DNA of 64,000 nucleotides from Roseovarius pacificus (GCF_900142665.1 NZ_FRBR01000001.1:248001-312000), one strand, 5' to 3'; shown: positions 45,393 to 54,816, counted from the stretch's first letter. Translations and numbers: made by a program. The notes: a model not told the origin generated them from the letters alone.

Positions 45393-45443
45393 CGGACACC
45401 ATAACGGTACCCCATGCGCCCCCGCCCGAACGGGGGCTTTTTT
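45376..45443 (+). promoter_or_regulatory. Transcription attenuator of ilvIH
   Basis: Terminator: GCCCCCG (45418-45424), loop CCCGAA, CGGGGGC (45431-45437), then six T (45438-45443). Competing structure: GGCGCATGGG (45376-45385, inside the leader peptide codons) is perfectly complementary to CCCATGCGCC (45411-45420), whose last 3 nt belong to the 5' arm of the terminator. The 45194-45344 part of the gap upstream shows no other clear signal. Confidence 0.8.
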
Positions 45444-45480
45444 GTGCAAACAACAATGACGTCATGAACGGAGCAAAGCG

Positions 45481-47235
45481 ATGACACGTCAGATGACCGG
45501 AGCGAGAATGGTGGTTCAGGCCCTCAAGGATCAGGGTGTGGACGTCGTATTCGGATACCCCGGCGGCGCCGTTCTACCGATTTATGACGAGATTTTTCAG
45601 CAAAACGACATTCGTCACATCCTTGTCCGCCATGAACAGGGTGCCGTGCATGCCGCGGAAGGGTACGCACGGTCCACCGGCAAACCCGGCGTGGCGCTGG
45701 TAACGTCGGGACCGGGCGCGACGAATGCGGTGACCGGCCTGACCGATGCGCTGATGGATTCGATCCCGATCGTCGTGCTGTCGGGTCAGGTTCCCACCTT
45801 CATGATCGGCAACGATGCCTTTCAGGAGGCCGACACCGTGGGCATCACCCGCCCCTGCACCAAGCATAACTGGCTGGTCAGCGACACCAAGACCCTCTCG
45901 GGCACGATCCATCAGGCATTTCATGTCGCGACCTCGGGCCGTCCCGGCCCGGTTCTGGTCGATCTGCCCAAGGACGTGCAGTTCGCGAGTGCCGAGTATA
46001 CCTCGCCCCAGAAGGCCAAGACCGATCATTATCAACCCCAGGTCAAGGGCGACATGGAGGAGATCACCGAACTGGTCGAAGCCCTTGAAAAGGCCGAACG
46101 CCCGATTTTCTATACCGGCGGTGGCGTGATCAACTCGGGCCCTGCGGCCAGTCAGCTTTTGCGTGAACTGGTCGAGGCCAGCGGCGTCCCCATCACCTCG
46201 ACCCTGATGGGGCTTGGCGCCTATCCGGCCAATGGCGAGCATTGGCTGGGGATGTTGGGAATGCACGGCCTCTACGAGGCCAACATGGCCATGCACGGCT
46301 GTGACCTGATGATCAATGTCGGGGCCCGCTTCGATGACCGGATCACGGGCCGGGTCGATGCCTTCAGCCCGCATTCGAAAAAGGCCCATATCGACATCGA
46401 CCCCAGTTCGATCAACAAGGTCATCAAGACCGACATCCCGATCATCGGCGATATCGCCCATGTTCTGGAAGACGTATTGAAGGTCTGGAAGTCGCGCGGT
46501 CGCAAGATAAACCGTGAAGCGATACAGAAATGGTGGGCGCAAATCGAGGAATGGCGCAAGGTCGATTGCCTGGCCTTCACCCAAAGCGGCAAGTCGATCA
46601 AACCGCAATACGCGCTGCAACGCCTTGAGGCCCTGACCAAGGACCATGATCGCTACGTCTGTACCGAAGTCGGGCAACATCAGATGTGGGCAGCGCAATA
46701 CCTTGGCTTCAACGATCCCAACCGCTGGATGACCTCCGGGGGGTTGGGCACGATGGGCTATGGATTCCCGGCTTCCATCGGCGTGCAAATGGCGCATCCT
46801 GACTCTCTGGTGATCAACGTCGCGGGCGAGGCGAGTTGGCTGATGAACATGCAGGAAATGGGCACTGCGGTGCAATTCCGCCTGCCGGTCAAGCAGTTCA
46901 TCCTGAACAACGAACGGCTCGGCATGGTACGCCAGTGGCAGGAACTTTTGCACGGTGAGCGCTATTCGCATTCTTGGTCCGAGGCCCTGCCCGATTTCGT
47001 GAAACTGGCCGAGGCGTTCGGCGCCAAAGGCATCAAGTGCGACAACCCCGATGACCTGGACGATGCGATCATGGAAATGATCAATCATGACGGGCCGGTG
47101 ATCTTTGACTGCCTTGTCGAAAAGCACGAAAACTGCTTCCCGATGATCCCTTCGGGCGAGCCGCACAACAAGATGCTGCTTGGCGAGGCCTCAACCAAGG
47201 ACGCCATCGGCTCAAAGGGCGCGGTTCTGGTATAA
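45481..47235 (+). CDS. ilvI: Acetolactate synthase large subunit
   Basis: ThDP-dependent enzyme of 584 residues that makes acetolactate or acetohydroxybutyrate, the first common step to valine, leucine and isoleucine. N-terminal [15 protein letters not shown] with the catalytic Glu in [16 protein letters not shown]; the ThDP-binding motif runs [18 protein letters not shown] to [12 protein letters not shown] (GDxS-type, here GEAS: Glu instead of the usual Asp at the first position). The gene (also called ilvB) starts 37 nt after the attenuator T-run, and the small subunit follows after 81 bp. Confidence 0.96.
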   Translation: MTRQMTGARMVVQALKDQGVDVVFGYPGGAVLPIYDEIFQQNDIRHILVRHEQGAVHAAEGYARSTGKPGVALVTSGPGATNAVTGLTDALMDSIPIVVLSGQVPTFMIGNDAFQEADTVGITRPCTKHNWLVSDTKTLSGTIHQAFHVATSGRPGPVLVDLPKDVQFASAEYTSPQKAKTDHYQPQVKGDMEEITELVEALEKAERPIFYTGGGVINSGPAASQLLRELVEASGVPITSTLMGLGAYPANGEHWLGMLGMHGLYEANMAMHGCDLMINVGARFDDRITGRVDAFSPHSKKAHIDIDPSSINKVIKTDIPIIGDIAHVLEDVLKVWKSRGRKINREAIQKWWAQIEEWRKVDCLAFTQSGKSIKPQYALQRLEALTKDHDRYVCTEVGQHQMWAAQYLGFNDPNRWMTSGGLGTMGYGFPASIGVQMAHPDSLVINVAGEASWLMNMQEMGTAVQFRLPVKQFILNNERLGMVRQWQELLHGERYSHSWSEALPDFVKLAEAFGAKGIKCDNPDDLDDAIMEMINHDGPVIFDCLVEKHENCFPMIPSGEPHNKMLLGEASTKDAIGSKGAVLV

Positions 47236-47249
47236 CAACGATGTCCTGT

Positions 47250-47277
47250 CCCACCTCCCGCAATCGCCGGAGGTGGG
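47250..47277 (+). terminator. Intercistronic hairpin between ilvI and ilvH
   Basis: A perfect 9-bp stem, CCCACCTCC (47250-47258) and GGAGGTGGG (47269-47277), followed by only four A and no U-run. Not a classical terminator; it could adjust the ratio of the two subunits or stabilise the upstream mRNA. Confidence 0.55.
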
Positions 47278-47316
47278 AAAATCCGCCAAACCGGATGACA
47301 AAAGAAAGTTCAACCA

Positions 47317-47877
47317 ATGTCTGCACTGAAAATCAAAAAAGGCTCGTCCAAGCATTCGGCCTATAACCTGCGTCCCAATTTCTCGGACGTCAGCGAAACC
47401 CACACCTTGGCCGTGATCGTCGACAACGAACCGGGTGTTCTGGCCCGCGTGATCGGCCTGTTCTCGGGGCGGGGTTACAACATCGACAGCCTGACCGTGG
47501 CCGAGGTCGATCATACCGGCCATACCAGCCGCATCACCATTGTCACCACCGGCACGCCGCAGGTCATCGAACAGATCAAGGCGCAGCTAGGCCGTATCGT
47601 GCCCGTTCACGACGTGCACGACCTGACGGTCGAAGGCCACGCCGTCGAGCGCGAACTGGCGCTGCTGAAAGTCGAAGGAGAAGGTGACAAGCGGGTCGAG
47701 GCGCTGCGGCTTGCAGATATCTTCCGCGCCAATGCCGTCGACAGTACACTCAACAGCTTTGTTTTCGAAATCACCGGCACGCCGGACAAGATCGACGCCT
47801 TTGCCAATCTGATGCGTCCCCTAGGTCTGGTCGAGATCGCCCGCACCGGGGTTGCCGCCCTGTCGCGCGGTATCTGA
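47317..47877 (+). CDS. ilvH: Acetolactate synthase small (regulatory) subunit
   Basis: A protein of 186 residues (also named ilvN). The N-terminal ACT domain has THTLAVIVDNEPGVLARVIGLFSGRGYNIDSLTV, with the Asn-Glu-Pro-Gly region that binds valine for feedback inhibition. The C-terminal ALS_ss domain ends PLGLVEIARTGVAALSRG. It activates the large subunit and makes it valine-sensitive. Preceded by an intercistronic hairpin. Confidence 0.96.
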   Translation: MSALKIKKGSSKHSAYNLRPNFSDVSETHTLAVIVDNEPGVLARVIGLFSGRGYNIDSLTVAEVDHTGHTSRITIVTTGTPQVIEQIKAQLGRIVPVHDVHDLTVEGHAVERELALLKVEGEGDKRVEALRLADIFRANAVDSTLNSFVFEITGTPDKIDAFANLMRPLGLVEIARTGVAALSRGI

Positions 47878-47927
47878 CGCCCGCCATAACCGGTCACGCG
47901 CCGCCCTGGGGATACTCGGGTCGTGAT

Positions 47928-48140
47928 TTGTCGGTTCTAAGACATGGTTTTCTGTTTTGGGTCGAAAGATCAGGGGAACAGGAACGGATCAGCCTCTACG
48001 GAGAAGCGGCGGCCCTGTCCAACGGTCCGGATGCAATGTACTTTTACCTGACGCATGCCTATATCTTCGCGCTTGAGGCCGGGAAGCCCGAGGCACGAGG
48101 GCTGCATGCCCGTCTCAAGACTGAAGGCCACGAAGCCTGA
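47928..48140 (+). CDS. Small hypothetical protein (about 70 residues)
   Basis: The frame from TTG 47928 reads to 48140. The second half (AMYFYLTHAYIFALEAGKPE followed by ARGLHARLKTEGHEA) looks like an amphipathic helical protein and its codon use matches the neighbours. The start is uncertain: no ATG lies before the middle of the frame. A terminator follows 20 bp downstream, supporting a real transcription unit. No function recognised. Confidence 0.5.
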   Translation: MSVLRHGFLFWVERSGEQERISLYGEAAALSNGPDAMYFYLTHAYIFALEAGKPEARGLHARLKTEGHEA

Positions 48141-48160
48141 ATATCGCCGATATCCGGTCC

Positions 48161-48190
48161 AAAGGACCCCGCCCCGGCAAGGGCCTTTTT
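48161..48190 (+). terminator. Rho-independent terminator after the small hypothetical gene
   Basis: AAAGG-CCC (48161-48169, one bulged A) pairs with GGG-CCTTT (48181-48188), with an 11-nt loop and a T-run (48186-48190). It ends at the stop of the convergent P450 gene. Confidence 0.6.
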
Positions 48191-49554
48191 CATGTGCGTG
48201 GCCTTATCCTGAGCCAGATACCGTCCCGCCCCCGCACCGTCAGATGCGCGACCGGCATGGCCGGACGGTCGGCTACGGTCTCGAACCGATACGCCCGCAC
48301 CAGCAGCGCAAGCAGCAATGGCCCTTCGATCATGGCGAACCCCGCGCCCGGACAAACCCGTTGCCCTGCTGAAAACGGCATATAGGCGCAACGAAGCCCC
48401 TCGCGCCCGTTCTCGGTCTGGAACCGCTCGGGATCGAAGGCATCGGGATTATCCCACAATCTTTCGTGGCGTTGTTGATGCCAGGGGCTCAGCACGATCT
48501 GCGCGCCTTTGGGAACGTCGCGATCACGGAACCGTTCCGGGCAGATAGCCTCGCGCACCATCATCGGCACAGGCGGGTAAAGCCGCAAGGTTTCACGAAA
48601 TACATCCCGCGTCAGCCTGAGCTTGCCGATATCGGAAAATTCCGGTGCGCCGTCCGACATGACCTGCCGGGCTTCCCCGGCCACCCTCTCCTGCCAGTCG
48701 GGATAAAGCGCCAACAGATAAAGCGCCCACGCCAAAGCCGAGGCACTGGTTTCGTGCCCCGCCAGGAAAAAGATCGCCACCTGATCGACCATCTCTTGGG
48801 TATCGAATGTCTGGCCGGTCCGCGGATCGGCTGTCGTCATGATCTTGGTGGCCAGGTCGTCCGGTGCCGTGCCGTCCTTGATCCGCGCCATTCGTTCGGC
48901 GGTAAGGCGGGTGATCAACGCGCGAATATCCGCTGCGGTTTGTCTGGCCCGACGCTTGTGAAACCGGGGAAACCAATTGGGCAAAGGCAGAAATGCCCCC
49001 AGATTCAACACCGGCTGCGCGCGTTGATGTTCGCGGAACTTGTCGAAAACCTGCGCGGCCACCTCATGTTCGATAGGGATCGAAAACAAGGTGCGAAAGA
49101 TCACGTCCGCCGCTGCATGGCTGGCCTGCGCCTCGATCTCCTGCGGCGTTCCATCGGCAGTGCTTGCCAATCGCGCCACTGCCGCCTGTCCGGCCTCCAG
49201 CATCGCGGGAAACACATCGCGCAGCCGCCCTCCTTCAAAAGCCGGATCAATGATCCGGCGTTGTCGTTTCCACGTTTCTCCGTTGGTCACGAATACCGAA
49301 TTTCCCAACAGCGGCGCCAACCCTTCGCGTATCCGGTCGGACTTCGGGAAATCGTCAGGCCGCTCCTTCAGCACCAGATCGACAAGGTCGGGTTGATTGC
49401 ACAGGTACGATCTGAAAAACGGGGTCCGAAACTCAGCCATCCATGCGCGATACAGATGCGCCGGTTGTGCCGACAGGATATCCTGGCGAAACAGCCGCAT
49501 ATAGCGCCAGAGCGATACGCGCCCGGATCGTGCAGGAGGTTTGGGCGGCAGCAT
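48190..49554 (-). CDS. Cytochrome P450
   Basis: Soluble bacterial P450 of 454 residues. I-helix oxygen-binding motif FFLAGHETSASALAWAL (AGxET), K-helix ExxR in EVFRETLRLYPPVP, and heme-binding FSAGQRVCPGAGFAM with Cys401 as the heme ligand. Resembles the CYP4/CYP102-like group rather than biosynthetic CYP105 types. Its ATG overlaps the stop of the upstream alpha/beta hydrolase gene in TGATG, so the two are translated together. Substrate unknown; fatty acid or alkane-type chains are plausible for this group. No ferredoxin or reductase is adjacent. Confidence 0.93.
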   Translation of the reverse strand: MLPPKPPARSGRVSLWRYMRLFRQDILSAQPAHLYRAWMAEFRTPFFRSYLCNQPDLVDLVLKERPDDFPKSDRIREGLAPLLGNSVFVTNGETWKRQRRIIDPAFEGGRLRDVFPAMLEAGQAAVARLASTADGTPQEIEAQASHAAADVIFRTLFSIPIEHEVAAQVFDKFREHQRAQPVLNLGAFLPLPNWFPRFHKRRARQTAADIRALITRLTAERMARIKDGTAPDDLATKIMTTADPRTGQTFDTQEMVDQVAIFFLAGHETSASALAWALYLLALYPDWQERVAGEARQVMSDGAPEFSDIGKLRLTRDVFRETLRLYPPVPMMVREAICPERFRDRDVPKGAQIVLSPWHQQRHERLWDNPDAFDPERFQTENGREGLRCAYMPFSAGQRVCPGAGFAMIEGPLLLALLVRAYRFETVADRPAMPVAHLTVRGRDGIWLRIRPRT

Positions 49555-50828
49555 CACGCGGCAACATCCGTATACTTCGACACGGCCATATCTATCCGGC
49601 TGGGTGACGGCGCGCGCCCTTCGTATCGCTGACCAAGGGTTTTCGGCCCGGCGGTGATCAGGAAATAATCATAATCTCCGGGCCTGTCGAACGCACAGAG
49701 ATACTGAAAATGCAGCCGGAAGAAACGCCAGCGCAGCGCGCGCCAACGCTCGGGGCTGAGCGTTTGGGTGAAGGCCGCAGACACCACCAGCGGCCAGCGT
49801 TTTCCATCCGGCGCGACGCCGCTGACCGACACCGGATCGCACAGCGCAAAGGCGCAGCCATCGCCCGGAGCGGTCACGTCGATCCAGCTCAGTTCGTCCC
49901 GTGTGCTGAGAAATCTCAGATCGCCCCGCAGGCGATATGCCTTTGGCAAAAAGGACACCATCGGCACGACCTGCCCCAGGGACAGAAAGGACAGGACCGG
50001 CCCGTTTGCAGGTACGCGGCCCTGTCGAATGAGATCCGACAGGATCGACACCGCCAGATGGGCTCCCGAGGAATGACCGACCACCAGAACCTCATCGACA
50101 TCATCGCGCAGCGCCGCGGCGATCTCGTCGGTAAATTCCGCAATCCGCGCCTCCAATTCGGGCGGGTTTGCCCCCTTGTAGCGCGCCGAATAGGCATAGT
50201 CATGCATCAGGTAATAGGCGAACAGTTTGTTGTCCCTGGACTTGAACCAGGTCAAAAGCGCCCACGCGGTGCCAAACAGGCTACCCCAGTAAAGCACCCC
50301 TTCGACCATCAGGCGCGCAGCAAGAGCCGTGCCTTCCTGTCCCAATGGAAGATATCGCGCACTCCACGTCAACGCGGTGCCAACCCCATGGCCAAGCAAC
50401 AGCGCAACGAGCAACTGGATCAGCAGCATCCCAACCGGATAGAGCGCCGCAATCACCGGCCCCTTGCGCAACCGCATCAGGCGGAGCAGCGCACCCGAAG
50501 CGATATAGGCCCAGGCCGTGCGTACCAGTTGTGCGTAGGTCGAAGCGATCCCCCGATCCATGCTGTTACGCACGATGTCGGACCAGACCAGAACCTCGAA
50601 ATCCGTCTGGATCGTCCCGCGGTCAATCGCAGCATCGACATGCCATCCATAGCGGCCCTGCCCCTCTGCCGCCTTGGCAGACAAAGCCAGCTCATAGCCC
50701 GATATAGCCGCCTGCGCCGCACCCTCCTTGCGATAGAGTTCGCGATAGCGACGCGGGTGAATGGGATCATAGCCGGGAATATAGAAAACGCGCCTGCGCT
50801 GAACGGGTTTCACGACGCTGCTGCTCAT
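49554..50828 (-). CDS. Membrane-anchored alpha/beta hydrolase-like protein
   Basis: A protein of 424 residues. N-terminal soluble part (RRVFYIPGYDPIHPRRYREL), then three hydrophobic segments (about residues 105-210, including AALYPVGMLLIQLLVALLLG), then an alpha/beta hydrolase-type core with the nucleophile elbow VLVVGHSSGAHLAVSIL (Ser at about 253, GxSxG). A family is not recognised with certainty. A membrane esterase/lipase acting with the coupled P450 is a reasonable guess. It is 52 bp from ccdA's start side on the same strand. Confidence 0.72.
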   Translation of the reverse strand: MSSSVVKPVQRRRVFYIPGYDPIHPRRYRELYRKEGAAQAAISGYELALSAKAAEGQGRYGWHVDAAIDRGTIQTDFEVLVWSDIVRNSMDRGIASTYAQLVRTAWAYIASGALLRLMRLRKGPVIAALYPVGMLLIQLLVALLLGHGVGTALTWSARYLPLGQEGTALAARLMVEGVLYWGSLFGTAWALLTWFKSRDNKLFAYYLMHDYAYSARYKGANPPELEARIAEFTDEIAAALRDDVDEVLVVGHSSGAHLAVSILSDLIRQGRVPANGPVLSFLSLGQVVPMVSFLPKAYRLRGDLRFLSTRDELSWIDVTAPGDGCAFALCDPVSVSGVAPDGKRWPLVVSAAFTQTLSPERWRALRWRFFRLHFQYLCAFDRPGDYDYFLITAGPKTLGQRYEGRAPSPSRIDMAVSKYTDVAA

Positions 50829-50880
50829 ACCTTACCTCTTGCCAGCCCACATTAGCGCGGCAGTTTGGCGAGAGTAAGAC

Positions 50881-51633
50881 TTATCCAAGCAAAGCCAGCG
50901 ACGGGAACGTTTCAAGCAGCCAGAATGAAAAGGCGGAAAAACCGCCGGTCAGCATCAGCAAACCGATTGTCCACAAAAGAAGCCCCATGATCCGCTCGAT
51001 CCGCTCCATGTGGCGTTTCATCCAGTTCATCAGCCCCCCCAACCGGGGCAGGAAGGCCGCCACCAGCAGAAACGGTACCCCGAGCCCAAGCGCATAAACC
51101 GCCAACAGAACCGTCCCTCGCGCCACGTTCGCCTCGGATGCGGCCAATGACAGGATCGCCCCCAGTTGCGGCCCGATGCACGGGGTCCAGCCAAAGGCAA
51201 ATGCCAGCCCAAGCACATAGGCCCCAAAGGACGAGCCCCCCCTGTCGCCCATATCCATGCGCGCTTCGCGATCCAGAAAGCCGATCCTGTAAACGCCCAC
51301 GAAATGTGCCCCAAACACCATGACCACGACCCCGGCAATGGTGTTGAACCAATCCTGATATTGCAGGAAAAGCGATCCGATGGCCGATGCGGTGAAGCCA
51401 AGGAACAGGAACACGGTGCTGAGCCCCAGGACGAAGAACACCGCCGGCATGAAGGCCCGCGCCCGTCCCTGGGCCTTGTCGGTCAGATCGCTCAGCGCCA
51501 CGCCGCTGATATACGCCAGATAGGGCGGCACGATAGGCAGAACACAGGGGCTGAGAAAGGAAATCACCCCGGCAAACAGGGCGACGGCCATGGCGGGGAA
51601 AAGCCCCGCGTCGATGATCTCGATTCCGAACAT
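50881..51633 (-). CDS. ccdA: Cytochrome c biogenesis protein CcdA
   Basis: An inner-membrane thiol-reducing protein of about 250 residues that carries electrons from thioredoxin to periplasmic targets. The two reactive cysteines are in LSPCVLPIVPPYLAY (first helix) and FGWTPCIGPQLG (fourth helix), each with the helix-breaking prolines of CcdA. Six hydrophobic segments can be seen. ATG 51633 is chosen over an in-frame GTG at 51642; neither has a strong ribosome-binding site. The TusA-like gene is divergent, 92 bp away. Confidence 0.93.
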   Translation of the reverse strand: MFGIEIIDAGLFPAMAVALFAGVISFLSPCVLPIVPPYLAYISGVALSDLTDKAQGRARAFMPAVFFVLGLSTVFLFLGFTASAIGSLFLQYQDWFNTIAGVVVMVFGAHFVGVYRIGFLDREARMDMGDRGGSSFGAYVLGLAFAFGWTPCIGPQLGAILSLAASEANVARGTVLLAVYALGLGVPFLLVAAFLPRLGGLMNWMKRHMERIERIMGLLLWTIGLLMLTGGFSAFSFWLLETFPSLALLG

Positions 51634-51725
51634 GCCGATCACATAGTCAATTCACGGGGCAAGGTCACGCACTGGACGGTCACAACCTTGTGGACAGGCT
51701 GTAACAAGGCGACTATGTCGCAGCC

Positions 51726-51962
51726 ATGGACATTGCCGACCGCATAGATGCAACCGGGCTGCTGTGCCCCCTGCCCGTTCTGAAGCTGCGCAAGCGCCTC
51801 AATGCACTTGCCGCGGGCCAGTATATCGAGATGCGCGCAGATGACCCTGCCGCCGTGGTGGACGTGCCCCATTTCTGCAACGAATCCGGTCATGAACTGA
51901 TTTCGATTACCGAGACTGACGGCGCGCAGGTTTACCTGCTGCGCAAAACCGCGCGGAACTGA
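51726..51962 (+). CDS. TusA family sulfurtransferase
   Basis: A protein of 78 residues with the signature LLCPLPVLKLRK (CPxP with the sulfur-carrying Cys) near residue 14 and the beta-strand/helix order of TusA. TusA-type proteins relay persulfide sulfur for tRNA thiolation, molybdenum cofactor or sulfur oxidation. Adjacent to ccdA, another thiol protein; they are divergent and not co-transcribed. A bidirectional terminator follows. Confidence 0.92.
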   Translation: MDIADRIDATGLLCPLPVLKLRKRLNALAAGQYIEMRADDPAAVVDVPHFCNESGHELISITETDGAQVYLLRKTARN

Positions 51963-51972
51963 AGCACAATGC

Positions 51973-52005
51973 AAAATGCCGCGCCTTCAAGTGGCGCGGC
52001 ATTTT
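51973..52005. terminator. Bidirectional terminator between tusA-like gene and rne
   Basis: A perfect 13-bp stem, AAAATGCCGCGCC (51973-51985) and GGCGCGGCATTTT (51993-52005), loop TTCAAGT, giving U-runs in both directions. It serves the TusA-like gene on the plus strand and rne (ending 52030) on the minus strand. Confidence 0.92.
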
Positions 52006-52029
52006 CCTTTTCAAGTCTCTCAAACCGGG

Positions 52030-54816
52030 TCAGCGACCGATAGACCACCATCCCCGGCGTTTGGGTTTGGCCTCTGCCGATTCTTCCGACGCACGATCAG
52101 GTTCGGCCACGACAGGCTCGGGCTCGGGTTGCGACACCTCGGTCACAGCCTCTTCTGCCTTGGGAGCTTCGCTTTGGGTCGTAGCGGCTTCGGCGGCTTC
52201 CACTTTCTTGACCGGACTCTTGCGTCGCGTGGTTTTCCGCGCCGGTTTGACCTCTTCCGTGGCAATAGCCGGGTTTTCAGGTTCCGACACCGACTCGACC
52301 ACGCTCTCCGGCTCAGCTACGGTTTCGGCCTTTTTACGTGGTTTCCGGGTCCGCGTAGGTTTGGGTTTTTCCTTGGCCTCTGCGTCGACTTTGGCAGGAG
52401 TTTCCTCTTCCACCGTCTCCGCCTTCGCTTCACCCGCCGGCTTGCGCGGCTTGCGGGTCCGTTTGGGCTTTGGCTTTTCTTCAGGGGCGGCTTCGGTCAC
52501 ATCATTAGCATTGGCGCCTTCGTCAGACATATCCGGCGCTTCCCCGGCATTGACCTCGTCGTCCGTATCGTTGCCCTCTTCGGCATCATTGTCCTGAACA
52601 GACTGATCGTCGCCCCCGTTCCCCTTCGATTTCGAACGACGACGGCGACGGCGACGGCGTTTCTTGGGCTTGCCGTCGCCATTCTCGGCTTCGGCATTGC
52701 CGTCGTCCAACGTGTCATCCTGATCTTCGGCCGCCTCGTCTTCGATGGCATCCATCAGAGAGCTGTCGACCGAGACCACAGGCGCTGCCACTTCGGGCAC
52801 ATTGCGGGTTGCGGTCTTGAATTTTTCAAGTGCGAAATCCGGGCTGATCAGCATCGGATCGCCTTCAATCCGCACCGACAACCCATAGCGCGCCTCGATC
52901 TGCGCGACATGCTCGCGTTTCTGGTTCATCAGGAAGTTGGCGATGCCCACCGGACATTTCACCAGCACTTCGCGCGACCGGCGGCGCACGCCCTCTTCCT
53001 CGATCTGGCGCAGGATCGACAGCGCCAGATTATCGTCCGAACGGATCAATCCCGTCCCGTGGCACGCCGGACAGGGCTGCGTCGTCGCCTCGATCATGCC
53101 GGGGCGCAATCGTTGACGGCTCATTTCCAACAGGCCAAAACCGGAAATGCGGCCCACCTGAATGCGCGCGCGGTCGGATTTCAGCTTGTCCTTCAGTTTC
53201 TTTTCGACGGCATTGTTGTTCTTGCGCTCGTCCATGTCGATGAAATCGATCACGATCAGACCGGCCAGATCGCGCAGGCGCAACTGGCGGGCCACCTCTT
53301 CGGCGGCTTCCAGATTGGTCTTGAGTGCCGTTTCCTCGATCGAGCCTTCCTTGGTGGCCCGCCCCGAGTTCACGTCGATCGCGACAAGCGCCTCAGTGAC
53401 ACCGATCACGATATATCCCCCCGATTTCAGCTGAACCGTCGGGTTGAACATCGAACTCAGATAGCTTTCGACCTGATAACGCGCGAAAAGCGGCATCGCG
53501 TCGGCGTAGTGCTTCACGTTCTTGGCGTGGGACGGCATGATCATTTTCATGAAGTCCTTGGCGATACGGTAGCCCCGCTCGCCCTCGACCAGGACTTCGT
53601 CGATCTCGCGGTTATACAAATCGCGGATCGAGCGTTTGACCAGGTCGCCCTCTTCATAGATCTTCGCCGGTGCGATGGATTTCAGCGTCAGTTCCCTGAT
53701 CTGTTCCCACAGCCGTTGCAAGTATTCGTAATCGCGCTTGATCTCGGATTTGGTACGCTTGGCACCTGCGGTTCGTACGATCAGCCCTGCACCCTGCGGC
53801 ACGTCGATTTCGGCTGCGATCTGCTTGAGCTTCTTGCGGTCGGCGGCGTTGGTGATCTTGCGTGAAATGCCGCCGCCACGCGCAGTATTCGGCATCAACA
53901 CGCAATACCGCCCGGCCAGCGAAAGATAGGTGGTCAGGGCCGCGCCCTTGTTGCCGCGTTCTTCCTTGACGACCTGCACCAGAAGGATCTGGCGCACCTT
54001 GATGACTTCCTGAATTTTATATTTGCGCGGTCGCGGTTTGCGCACCGGGCGGATATCTTCGCTGTCATCCTCATCAGCCACGGATTCGATAGAGGTATCC
54101 TTGTCCGCGGCGTCGGAGCGCTTGTCGCTCTCGTCGTCGTTATCGTCAGCATCCTGATCGTCGGCGCTGTGGCCGGCTACCGCATCCGCATCGTCGGCTT
54201 GCTCAGCCGTTTCCGTTGCTTCCTCTCCCTCATGGCCAGAGGCGGTTTCCTGAGCGACCTCTGACGTTTCAATACCGTCGTCCCCTTCGGCAACATCATC
54301 GACGGGCTCTTCCACCGGCGTTTCTGCAACGGTATCGACCGGAGATGTCCCCTCGGGCACATCGTCGTCGAGATCGATCATCTCCATTCCGGACACCTGA
54401 TCGGCACCGGTCTCACCATCGTCGGTTACAATGGCGTCCCTGTCCTCGACCTTGGCGGCGCGGGAACGCGACCGGCTGCGGCGCTTGGGCTTTTCCTCGT
54501 CTTCGTCGCGGGCACGCATCGCCTCTGCATAGGCGCGTTCTTCTTCCAGCAGCTTTTCACGGTCAGCAACCGGGATTTGATAGTAATCGGGATGAATTTC
54601 CGAGAACGCCAGAAATCCGTGGCGATTTCCGCCATAATCGACGAACGCTGCCTGAAGTGACGGTTCGACCCGTGTTACTTTTGCGAGATAGATATTACCG
54701 GCGAGTTGCCGTTTGTTTTCGGACTCAAAGTCAAATTCCTCAACCTTGTTTCCGTCAACCACCACGACGCGGGTTTCTTCCGCGTGGGTGGCATCGATAA
54801 GCATTTTCTTAGCCAT
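52030..54816 (-). CDS. rne: Ribonuclease E
   Basis: Endoribonuclease of 928 residues, the scaffold of the RNA degradosome. The S1 domain starts MAKKMLIDATHAEETRVVVV...NIYLAKVTRVEPSLQAAFVDYG and is interrupted by an acidic/basic low-complexity insert of about 160 residues (about 100-265) before it resumes at RKYKIQEVIKVRQILLVQVV. The catalytic DNase-I-like domain has VVAIDVNSGRAT and LIVIDFIDMDE (metal Asp pair), and the zinc link CPACHGTG. The C-terminal 300 residues are disordered, with two copies of a basic repeat (KPKPKRTRKPRKP and KPKPTRTRKPRKK), ending KRRGWWSIGR. Confidence 0.95.
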   Translation of the reverse strand: MAKKMLIDATHAEETRVVVVDGNKVEEFDFESENKRQLAGNIYLAKVTRVEPSLQAAFVDYGGNRHGFLAFSEIHPDYYQIPVADREKLLEEERAYAEAMRARDEDEEKPKRRSRSRSRAAKVEDRDAIVTDDGETGADQVSGMEMIDLDDDVPEGTSPVDTVAETPVEEPVDDVAEGDDGIETSEVAQETASGHEGEEATETAEQADDADAVAGHSADDQDADDNDDESDKRSDAADKDTSIESVADEDDSEDIRPVRKPRPRKYKIQEVIKVRQILLVQVVKEERGNKGAALTTYLSLAGRYCVLMPNTARGGGISRKITNAADRKKLKQIAAEIDVPQGAGLIVRTAGAKRTKSEIKRDYEYLQRLWEQIRELTLKSIAPAKIYEEGDLVKRSIRDLYNREIDEVLVEGERGYRIAKDFMKMIMPSHAKNVKHYADAMPLFARYQVESYLSSMFNPTVQLKSGGYIVIGVTEALVAIDVNSGRATKEGSIEETALKTNLEAAEEVARQLRLRDLAGLIVIDFIDMDERKNNNAVEKKLKDKLKSDRARIQVGRISGFGLLEMSRQRLRPGMIEATTQPCPACHGTGLIRSDDNLALSILRQIEEEGVRRRSREVLVKCPVGIANFLMNQKREHVAQIEARYGLSVRIEGDPMLISPDFALEKFKTATRNVPEVAAPVVSVDSSLMDAIEDEAAEDQDDTLDDGNAEAENGDGKPKKRRRRRRRRSKSKGNGGDDQSVQDNDAEEGNDTDDEVNAGEAPDMSDEGANANDVTEAAPEEKPKPKRTRKPRKPAGEAKAETVEEETPAKVDAEAKEKPKPTRTRKPRKKAETVAEPESVVESVSEPENPAIATEEVKPARKTTRRKSPVKKVEAAEAATTQSEAPKAEEAVTEVSQPEPEPVVAEPDRASEESAEAKPKRRGWWSIGR

